From Actinoplanes philippinensis (GTDB lineage Bacteria; Actinomycetota; Actinomycetes; Mycobacteriales; Micromonosporaceae), in contig NZ_FONV01000004.1 of NCBI RefSeq assembly GCF_900113015.1, positions 372,001 through 436,000 on the forward strand: 64,000 nucleotides of DNA. The letters are read 5' to 3'. A program made the position numbers and the translations under genes. The notes beneath the pieces were generated by a model. It worked only from the letters and a program-made list of their open reading frames with translations, made no database searches and had not been told where the DNA came from. Positions 58,101 through 64,000 of this stretch are shown piece after piece (within the stretch, counting starts at the first letter, position 1; every line of letters begins with the position of its first letter).

Positions 58101-58577
58101 CGTGGCAGTGAAGATGACGGCCCGGCCCGCGGCGGCGGCCCGCTGGTAGAAGTCCCGCAGGTCGGCGAGGTTGGACCAGGTGTACTGGAAATCCTGCTCG
58201 TCGGCGGCCCCGTCGTAGTCGTCGCCGAAGTCGCCGAAACGCTCGCGCAGCCACGCCTCGTCGATGTCGAGCAGGGCCGCCGCCACCTCGCGGACCTCGG
58301 CGGCGGTCACGTGCACCACATACATCTCGTCGTGCAGGTGACGGCCGCCCGCGACGGCCAGCGACAGTGGTGGGTCACCGGCGTCCGGGTCGAGAGTGCC
58401 GTCGGTGAGGCAACGGTGGATCGCATCCCACGCCTTGTCGGTGTCGACCTTGAGGTCGTCGTCGGGCCACTCCTCCTCGAGGTCGCCGAGGATCTCACTG
58501 ACGGCGTCGTCGTCACCATCCGCATCGAGCAGCAGTTTCTCCTGCTCGGCGGTGATCGCGAAGTGCACTCCCAACAT
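58098..58577 (-). CDS. DUF1877-family protein
   Basis: A 159-aa acidic protein starting MLGVHFAITAEQEKLLLDADGDDDAV, with WPDDDLKVDTDKAWDAIHRCL and the C-terminal YTWSNLADLRDFYQRAAAAGRAVIF, the pattern of DUF1877/YfbM proteins. Function unknown. Upstream of the esterase gene on the same strand and divergent from a methyltransferase. Confidence 0.8.
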   Translation of the reverse strand: MLGVHFAITAEQEKLLLDADGDDDAVSEILGDLEEEWPDDDLKVDTDKAWDAIHRCLTDGTLDPDAGDPPLSLAVAGGRHLHDEMYVVHVTAAEVREVAAALLDIDEAWLRERFGDFGDDYDGAADEQDFQYTWSNLADLRDFYQRAAAAGRAVIFTAT

Positions 58578-58627
58578 GCGCTGATATTAGGTCGCCCGTA
58601 CGACAATCTCGTGGTTGGTTGAGCGGT

Positions 58628-59374
58628 GTGGATCTACCGCGTAGTTTTGCCGTCCGGGAACGTGATCATCGCATTCACGACCCGTTCACCCCGGAGAAGC
58701 TGGCCCTGCTGGGGGAGGTGATCCGCCTGCGGCCGGGGATGTCGATGCTCGACCTGGCGTGCGGCAGCGGCGAGTGGCTGTGTCAGTGGAGCCGGGCGCA
58801 CGGGATCACCGGCGCCGGGGTCGACATCAGCACCGTCTTCCTGGCCAAGGCGCGGGCCAGGGCCGAGGAGCTGGGGGTGGCCGACCGGGTGACGTTCACC
58901 CACGGCGACGCCGCCGGTCATGTCGCCGCCGAGCCGGTGGACGTGGCCGCGTGCATCGGCGCCACCTGGATCGGCCGGGGCGTCGAGGGCACGATCGAGC
59001 TGCTCGAGCGCAGTCTGCGGCCGGGCGGGCTGCTCCTGATCGGTGAGCCGTTCTGGCGGCTCGACCCACCGGATCAGGCGGCGGTCACGGGCAGCGGCGC
59101 CGGCTCGCGGGACGACTTCCGGGACCTGCCCGGCCTGGTGGAGTCGTTCGGCTCGCTCGGCTGGGACCTGGTGGAGATGGTGCTGGCCGACGAGGACAGC
59201 TGGGACCGCTACGTGGCGGCCCAGTGGTTCACCGTCCGGGCGTGGCTCGACGAGAACCCGGACGACGAGCTGGCCCCGTCGATGCGGGCCGAGCTGGACA
59301 CCGCGCCGCTGGACTACGTCCGTTACCAGCGGCGGTATCTGGGCTGGGGCGTGTTCGCGCTGAAGCGGCGCTGA
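58628..59374 (+). CDS. SAM-dependent methyltransferase
   Basis: A 248-aa class I methyltransferase: motif I MLDLACGSGEWLCQW, acidic loop TGAGVDIS, motif post-I region VTFTHGDAAGHV and RPGGLLLIGEPFW. GTG 58628 is chosen; an in-frame TTG three codons upstream (58619) is possible. The substrate is unknown; similar proteins are annotated as methyltransferase type 11 or 25. Confidence 0.8.
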   Translation: MDLPRSFAVRERDHRIHDPFTPEKLALLGEVIRLRPGMSMLDLACGSGEWLCQWSRAHGITGAGVDISTVFLAKARARAEELGVADRVTFTHGDAAGHVAAEPVDVAACIGATWIGRGVEGTIELLERSLRPGGLLLIGEPFWRLDPPDQAAVTGSGAGSRDDFRDLPGLVESFGSLGWDLVEMVLADEDSWDRYVAAQWFTVRAWLDENPDDELAPSMRAELDTAPLDYVRYQRRYLGWGVFALKRR

Positions 59375-59404
59375 CCGGCGTCGCCGGACGGAGGCCGATC
59401 AGCG

Positions 59405-59905
59405 TCAGCCGGCCCGGGGCTCCAGCACCACGATGTCGGTCCGGGTGGAGCGGCGCGACGCGAACTCGTCGAGGTCCTTGTTGGTCTCCCGCCAGACGGC
59501 CCAGAGGCGCTCACGTTCGGCGCCCTCGGCGACCCGGGCCCGGACCAGCCGCTCGCCGTCCGGCCAGACGGCGTGGGCGTCCGGGTTGGCCTGCAGGTTC
59601 AGCCACCAGGCCGGGTCGCCCTCGCCCCAGCCGTTCATGGCCAGCGTGGTCAGGTTGGGGCCGTCCTCGACGTAGGCGAGGATCACCGGGCGGTCCTTGC
59701 CGGAGCGGCGGCCGGTCACGGTGAGACGCATCGTGCCCCACTTCTGCGGCTTCGCCCGCTGCAGGGCGAACCGGCCGCCGGTGAGGCGATAAAGGCCGCG
59801 GTGCACCGCCCAGGCGGTACGGATCACCCAGCGCGGCGGGAGCCACGGGCCCTTGGATCGTGGATTGTCGGACACACCCATCACCCCAGCGAAGTCGCTC
59901 GTCAT
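59405..59905 (-). CDS. Deazaflavin (F420)-dependent nitroreductase-like protein
   Basis: A 166-aa protein of the Ddn/nitroreductase-quinone reductase family: WGTMRLTVTGRRSGKDRPVILAYVEDGPNLTTLAMNG and WWLNLQANPDAHAVW are the family core, forming the split-beta-barrel that binds F420H2. An ATG eight codons downstream (59881) is an alternative start. F420 use is inferred from family. Confidence 0.8.
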   Translation of the reverse strand: MTSDFAGVMGVSDNPRSKGPWLPPRWVIRTAWAVHRGLYRLTGGRFALQRAKPQKWGTMRLTVTGRRSGKDRPVILAYVEDGPNLTTLAMNGWGEGDPAWWLNLQANPDAHAVWPDGERLVRARVAEGAERERLWAVWRETNKDLDEFASRRSTRTDIVVLEPRAG

Positions 59906-59987
59906 GTACTGGTCCTCCACTGTGGCACCAGCGGGCCAGCGGTTCGACGGGTCGCGGCGCCCGGCGTCCGTACGCCAAGATCGTCCG

Positions 59988-60464
59988 ATGTCGGCAATCA
60001 GGTTCGTCAAGGGTGACGCCACCAGCCCGCAGGCCAAGGGGCCGAAGATCATCGCGCATGTGTCGAACGACATCGGCGGGTGGGGCAAGGGGTTCGTGGT
60101 GGCCATCTCCCGGCGCTGGAGGGAGCCGGAACGGGCGTTCCGGCAGTGGCACCGGGAGCGGGCCGGCAACGACTTCGGGCTCGGCGCGACGCAGCTCGTG
60201 CGGGTGCGGCCGGACGTGTGGGTGGCCAACATGGTCGGGCAGCGCGGGATCCGGACGGGCAGCGGCGGGCCGCCGGTCCGGTACGAGGCGATCGGGCAGT
60301 GCCTGCACACGGTCGCCGGGCACGCCGTCGAGCTGGGCGCCTCGGTGCACATGCCGCGGATCGGGTGCGGCCTGGCCGGTGGGAGGTGGGAGCGGATCGA
60401 GCCGTTGATCGTCGACGCTCTGTGCGCCCGCGACATCCCGGTGACCGTCTATGACTTCGACTGA
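59988..60464 (+). CDS. Macro-domain protein
   Basis: A 158-aa single macro domain: IRFVKGDATSPQ, IIAHVSNDIGGWGKGFVVAIS and SVHMPRIGCGLAGGRWERIEPLI give the ADP-ribose-binding loops (GxWGxG, MPRIGxGxAGG), as in ADP-ribose-1''-phosphate phosphatases. The role may be in NAD-metabolite or ADP-ribosylation turnover. ATG 59988. Confidence 0.85.
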   Translation: MSAIRFVKGDATSPQAKGPKIIAHVSNDIGGWGKGFVVAISRRWREPERAFRQWHRERAGNDFGLGATQLVRVRPDVWVANMVGQRGIRTGSGGPPVRYEAIGQCLHTVAGHAVELGASVHMPRIGCGLAGGRWERIEPLIVDALCARDIPVTVYDFD

Positions 60465-60553
60465 CCCGTGCCCGCCGGGGCCGGTGCGGCGTAGGGTGGG
60501 GGCGACACCTTCAGCAGTGAGGGGCCATCGCCGCGTGCCTGACAGGGGTCATC

Positions 60554-60943
60554 ATGAAGTTCACACCATCCACCAGTCGTCTCACCGTCGTGGCAGGCGA
60601 GGCCGATTCCGACGGCCGTGTCCTGATCAGGCTGATCGGGGAGCTCGACTACGACGAGACCGAGCGGCTCCGGGAGGCGGTGGCCGGCGCTGTCGGCCGC
60701 TGGGTGCCGGCGCACGTCACGATGGACGCGACCGAGTTGACCTTCCTCGACTCGGCCGGCATCCGGGCGCTGCTCGAGTGCCGCGACCTGGCCGACAAGA
60801 TCGGGGCCGGGCTCTCCGTCGAGGGGGTGTCGCCGATCGTCTTCCAGGTCCTGCGGGTCACCGAGCTGCTGGAGCATCTGGCGGTCACCAGGGTCCCGCC
60901 GGTGACCGTGCACGGCACTACGGGGTCGACGCGGCACGGCTGA
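60554..60943 (+). CDS. STAS-domain anti-sigma-factor antagonist
   Basis: A 129-aa STAS protein with the phosphorylatable Ser in LTFLDSAGIRALLECRDLA. Such proteins, when dephosphorylated, bind anti-sigma kinases and free sigma factors. TAGGGT at 60492-60497 may be its -10 with a leader of about 50 nt. It precedes a STAS/ATPase fusion gene by 44 bp, so the two are probably partners. Confidence 0.85.
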   Translation: MKFTPSTSRLTVVAGEADSDGRVLIRLIGELDYDETERLREAVAGAVGRWVPAHVTMDATELTFLDSAGIRALLECRDLADKIGAGLSVEGVSPIVFQVLRVTELLEHLAVTRVPPVTVHGTTGSTRHG

Positions 60944-60987
60944 GCCCTTCGGCCGTTGCCGATGCCGCGGTGAGCGACAATGGGTGG

Positions 60988-61710
60988 GTGACGGCCATCC
61001 GATGCGACGTCGAGTCGATCGGCACGCGGCTGCTGGTGCGGGTCACCGGCGAGTTGTCCGTGTCCTCGACGTCGCAGGTCCGGCTGGCTCTGATGAAATG
61101 CCTGGTGGAGCAGCCCGACGCGGTCGTCCTGGATCTGGCCGGCCTGGCAGTCGGCGAGGCGGCCGCCGCGTCGGTGTTCCTCGCGGTGTCCCGGCAGGCG
61201 GCGGTGTGGCCGGGCACTCCCCTCCTGGTGGCGGCCCCCGCTCCGGATCTGGCGAGGATCTTCGACCGGGGCTACACCCGGCTCGCCGTGTTCGACTCGG
61301 TCGACGCGGCGCTCGCCGCCGAGCCGGGGCCGCGCCTGCCCGCGATCAGCGACATGATGCTGCCGGCCAGCGGGGCGCCGCGCCGGGCGCGCGACGTGGT
61401 GACCGAGGCGTGCCTGCGCTGGGCCCTGCCGCAGCTGATCGACCGGGCCTCGGTGATCGCCGGTGAGCTGGTGACGAACGCGGTGGTGCACGCGCGGACG
61501 ATGCTGAGCCTGCGCCTGACGCTGAGCCGTCGTCATCTGCTGCTGGCGGTCCGTGACGGCTCCGCCGAGGTGCCGCTGCTGCCGGCCGCGGCGTCCACCG
61601 ATCCGGCCGCGCCACGGGGGTTGCTGCTGGTGGATGCGCTGTCGGTCCGGTGGGGCAGCCAGCCCACCCACGACGGCAAGGTGGTGTGGGCCACGCTTCC
61701 ACGATCATGA
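60988..61710 (+). CDS. STAS-HATPase fusion (anti-sigma switch protein)
   Basis: A 240-aa protein. The N-terminal about 110 residues form a STAS-like domain (VRVTGELSVSSTSQVRLALMK) lacking a clear phospho-Ser (DLAGLAVGEAAAASV). The C-terminal half is an RsbW-like ATPase (VIAGELVTNAVVHARTMLSLRLTLS ... PRGLLLVDALSVRWG). It would combine antagonist-like and anti-sigma kinase functions. GTG 60988, with an in-frame GTG at 60970 as alternative. Confidence 0.75.
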   Translation: MTAIRCDVESIGTRLLVRVTGELSVSSTSQVRLALMKCLVEQPDAVVLDLAGLAVGEAAAASVFLAVSRQAAVWPGTPLLVAAPAPDLARIFDRGYTRLAVFDSVDAALAAEPGPRLPAISDMMLPASGAPRRARDVVTEACLRWALPQLIDRASVIAGELVTNAVVHARTMLSLRLTLSRRHLLLAVRDGSAEVPLLPAAASTDPAAPRGLLLVDALSVRWGSQPTHDGKVVWATLPRS

Positions 61711-61747
61711 TTTGGCGCACGGCCGGTGGGATGGCACGGTGTGCGCC

Positions 61748-62299
61748 ATGGACCTGACCGTGATCCTCGGCCCGATGAAGGGCGGCAAGTCGCTGGAGAT
61801 GATCAGCCTGCTGTCGCCGCTGCAGTATGCGAACATCCCGCACCGGGTGTTCCAGTCGGCGCGGCACGGGCGGGACACGGCGGTGACGTCCCGGTCGGGC
61901 GGCAGCCTGGAGACGGTGAAGGTGCACACGCTGGCCGGGGCGGCCGACGGCGGCGTCGAGGTGATCGGCGTCGACGAGATCCACATGTTCACCGTCGACG
62001 ACATCGCGGTCCTCGGGGCGGCGGTCCGGTCGGGGGTGCGGGTGGTGGTCGCCGGGATCGACCTGGATCACCGGGGGCAGTTGTTCGCGCCGGTGCGGGC
62101 GCTGTTCGAGCTGGCCCCGGCCGAGGTGATCTACCGGCGGGCGGTCTGTGACGTGTGCCGGTCGCTGGACGCGACGCACACGCAGGTGCTGGAGCACGGC
62201 AAGCCGATGATCCGCGAGCTGGCCCCGTCGACGGCGCTGCCCGACGACGGGACGTACACGTACGAAGCGCGCTGCCGGCGGTGCGTCGTCCTGCCGTGA
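61748..62299 (+). CDS. tdk: Thymidine kinase (type II)
   Basis: A 183-aa enzyme phosphorylating deoxythymidine with ATP. Walker A ILGPMKGGKSLEM at the N terminus, the Walker B-like VEVIGVDEIHMF, and zinc-lasso cysteines CDVC and CRRC near the C terminus. Slightly shorter than the usual about 190-200 residues. Single gene in a salvage role. Confidence 0.85.
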   Translation: MDLTVILGPMKGGKSLEMISLLSPLQYANIPHRVFQSARHGRDTAVTSRSGGSLETVKVHTLAGAADGGVEVIGVDEIHMFTVDDIAVLGAAVRSGVRVVVAGIDLDHRGQLFAPVRALFELAPAEVIYRRAVCDVCRSLDATHTQVLEHGKPMIRELAPSTALPDDGTYTYEARCRRCVVLP

Positions 62300-62348
62300 G
62301 GCGGACGAACCGGTGGTGGCGGCCACTCATCTCCGCCGGCGATGAGTC

Positions 62349-63077
62349 TCAGGCCACGCGGGCCCGGAGCATCTCGTAGAGGCGGGCGGCGTCGGCCGGA
62401 TCGGGCAGCGGCACCGGCTCGCCTCGCCGCAGCGCGGTCAGCGGAGCGGTCGGCGGGTCGTCGAGCAGCGCCTTCAACGGCGCCGCGGCCTTGGTCGCCG
62501 ACTGGCCGAACACCTTCGCGGCGACGCCGACGACAGTGCGCATCGGCTGGTCGAAATGGCGGTGCATGCCGCTGTCGACGAAGAGCGGGTTGTACAGGAC
62601 GTACCGGACCCGGCTGCCCGGGTACCGGCCGGCGAACCCGGCGCCGAGCAGGTCGTTCGCCCTCGCCACCTGCATCGTCGCGGTGAACAGCGAGTAGCCG
62701 CGGGTCAGGGTCGGGTCGTCCCAGTGGACGTGCCCGGACCGGATGCCGCCGACGCCGCAGAGGTTGAGGATCATCGGGTTCGGGCTGCGTTCCAGGGCCG
62801 GGCGCAGACCGTCGGCCAGCAGGTGGCGGGCCAGCACGCCGATCGCGAACGTCCGCTCGTGTCCCTCGGCGGTGACGACCCGCCGGCGGGAGAACTGTCC
62901 GGCCGACAGGACCAGCGCGTCGATCCGGTCCGGCAGCCGGTCGATCAGGGCGCGGGTCTGCGCGACCGACGTGAGGTCGGCGTCCGCGCTGCCGAGCGCG
63001 ATCACGTCGCCGTCGAGCGAGGAGGCCAGAGCCCGGCCGATTCCGCGGGTCCCGCCCGCGATCACCACAGTGCGCAT
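62349..63077 (-). CDS. Short-chain dehydrogenase/reductase-like protein with degenerate active site
   Basis: A 242-aa SDR: cofactor motif VVIAGGTRGIGRALA and a NAG-like loop replaced by VLSAGQFSRR. The active-site Tyr region reads GYSLFTATMQVAR, where the Lys of YxxxK is missing. It may be inactive or a binding protein. Divergent from an HxlR regulator with 47 bp between starts. Confidence 0.75.
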   Translation of the reverse strand: MRTVVIAGGTRGIGRALASSLDGDVIALGSADADLTSVAQTRALIDRLPDRIDALVLSAGQFSRRRVVTAEGHERTFAIGVLARHLLADGLRPALERSPNPMILNLCGVGGIRSGHVHWDDPTLTRGYSLFTATMQVARANDLLGAGFAGRYPGSRVRYVLYNPLFVDSGMHRHFDQPMRTVVGVAAKVFGQSATKAAAPLKALLDDPPTAPLTALRRGEPVPLPDPADAARLYEMLRARVA

Positions 63078-63124
63078 ACTGGGATCGTCCACGCCGCCGG
63101 CCGCGCCCGAAAGAAGGCACATCC

Positions 63125-63505
63125 ATGTCACCGGTCCTGCCGCTGCCCGTCACCTCAGCCGACCGCGAGACGTGCACGGCCACCGATGTGCTGCGGCTCG
63201 TCGGGGAGAAGTGGACCGTCCTGATCCTGGCCGTCCTGCGTGACGGCGGCCCGTCCGGGTTCAACCGGCTGGACCGTACGGTCGAGGGGCTCAGCCGGCG
63301 CATCCTCACCCGCACGCTGCGCGCCCTGGAGGCGGACGGCCTGGTCAGCCGCACGGTCACCGGCTCACACGTCGAATACGCCATCACCGATCTGGGCGCC
63401 TCGCTGCTCCCGCTGATCCTCGCGGTCGGCGAGTGGGCGGTCGAGCACGCCCCGCGCATGGCGGCCGCCCGCGCCGCCTACCACAGCGGCTCACTACAGC
63501 GGTGA
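63125..63505 (+). CDS. HxlR-family transcriptional regulator
   Basis: A 126-aa winged-helix protein with the HxlR signature (DRETCTATDVLRLVGEKWTVLILAVLRDGGPSGFNRLDRTVEGLSRRILTRTLRALEADGLV). The single N-terminal Cys in ETCTA is the kind used for thiol/aldehyde sensing. Divergent from the SDR gene and probably its regulator. Confidence 0.85.
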   Translation: MSPVLPLPVTSADRETCTATDVLRLVGEKWTVLILAVLRDGGPSGFNRLDRTVEGLSRRILTRTLRALEADGLVSRTVTGSHVEYAITDLGASLLPLILAVGEWAVEHAPRMAAARAAYHSGSLQR

Positions 63506-63512
63506 CGGCTGC

Positions 63513-63980
63513 TCAGCGCTCCTGCCGCAGCGGCTTCCGATAGCGGTGATGGCTGCTCACGACCCGGAAGCCGAGCCTCTCGTACAGGGTGCGGGCGCCC
63601 GCCGGATCGTGCGCCTCGGTCCGCAGCCGGACAGCGCCGCCGTGGTCCGCCAGCGCCCGGGTGAGCAGCGCCGACGCCAGCCCTCGCCGCTGGAAGTCCG
63701 GGTCGACACCGACGTCCTCGACCTCGTCGCCCTGCACCGCCACGAACCCGGCGAGCCGCTCCCCCGACGTCGCCACCAGGAACGACGACCGGTCCGACCG
63801 GCCCAGCCACTCCCGCAGCCGCTCCGCCGGGGGCAGGCTCACGAACGGCCGCCCGGCCCACGCTCGCTGCGCGAGCCGCCACAGAGCACCGGCATCGTCC
63901 ACGGTCGCGGCCCGCACGGCGATCCCTTCCGGCAGATCCCGCAGTGGTACGGACGAAGCCTCCCGCCGCATCCAGACCAT
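63513..63980 (-). CDS. GNAT-family N-acetyltransferase
   Basis: A 155-aa GNAT protein: VRAATVDDAGALWRLAQRA at the N terminus, the acetyl-CoA loop VDPDFQRRGLASALLTRAL and the C-terminal ARTLYERLGFRVVSSHHRY. Acceptor amine unknown. It converges on the HxlR gene with a 7-bp gap. Confidence 0.85.
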   Translation of the reverse strand: MVWMRREASSVPLRDLPEGIAVRAATVDDAGALWRLAQRAWAGRPFVSLPPAERLREWLGRSDRSSFLVATSGERLAGFVAVQGDEVEDVGVDPDFQRRGLASALLTRALADHGGAVRLRTEAHDPAGARTLYERLGFRVVSSHHRYRKPLRQER

Positions 63981-64000
63981 CGTGAAGGCCCGTGCGTACC

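Overview
This window is high-GC actinobacterial chromosome (G/C-rich third codon positions, many GTG starts, mycothiol-type enzymes, F420-type reductase, ECF sigma factors, FxSxx-type genes). The gene content suggests Micromonosporaceae, perhaps Actinoplanes; the genus is inference only. No tRNA, rRNA, CRISPR array, insertion sequence or phage gene was seen. Genes are dense, often overlapping by ATGA/GTGA, and several single genes appear leaderless (TANNNT about 7 nt before the start codon).

Layout. 1-9.6 kb: metabolic and hypothetical genes (FAD hydroxylase, ArsR regulator with M23 peptidase, DinB protein, PH-like membrane proteins, isochorismatase-like protein, double VOC protein, D-amino-acid oxidase). 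9.6-18.5 kb: an ECF sigma/zinc anti-sigma/ABC exporter operon, a second ECF sigma gene divergent from a LexA-like repressor, and a TetR-controlled DrrAB-type exporter. 18.5-28.5 kb: sulfotransferase-like protein, small membrane proteins, VOC and mycothiol-isomerase-like proteins, EamA transporter, NmrA-like reductase, MoeA paralogue. 28.5-32.6 kb: a three-gene DUF4132/DUF4253 operon. 32.6-41.3 kb: YnfA-like protein, GPP34 protein, orphan histidine kinase, TetR plus Baeyer-Villiger monooxygenase, lipoprotein, HAD and phospholipase-D-like genes. 57-64 kb: esterase, DUF1877, methyltransferase, macro domain, STAS/anti-sigma pair, thymidine kinase, SDR/HxlR pair, GNAT.

The most interesting region is 41.5-57.0 kb, a compact biological-conflict/RiPP island. 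It contains (i) an ECF sigma factor, a small partner and a signal-less subtilisin (S8), facing (ii) a TPR-CHAT caspase-like protease; (iii) an 81-aa small protein; (iv) an alpha/beta hydrolase carrying a C-terminal effector-associated domain; (v) a 58-aa ribosomal peptide precursor, missed by ordinary gene calling, directly upstream of a stand-alone HExxH peptide-modifying enzyme; and (vi) a two-gene operon for a VMAP-C protein and an FxsT-like SAV_2336/NB-ARC/TPR protein. No radical SAM enzyme is present, so the precursor/HExxH pair differs from the usual fxs arrangement. The matching EAD-like domains on the hydrolase and the VMAP protein suggest that they dock with each other.

A second theme is repeat expansion. 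Tandem repeats of 24-63 bp occur inside reading frames (FAD hydroxylase, DUF4253 protein, CHAT protein, HExxH enzyme, DUF4132 protein). They also occur just past or across stop codons (13.66, 43.9, 47.8, 58.05 kb) and in intergenic minisatellites (20.4, 33.2, 51.4 kb).
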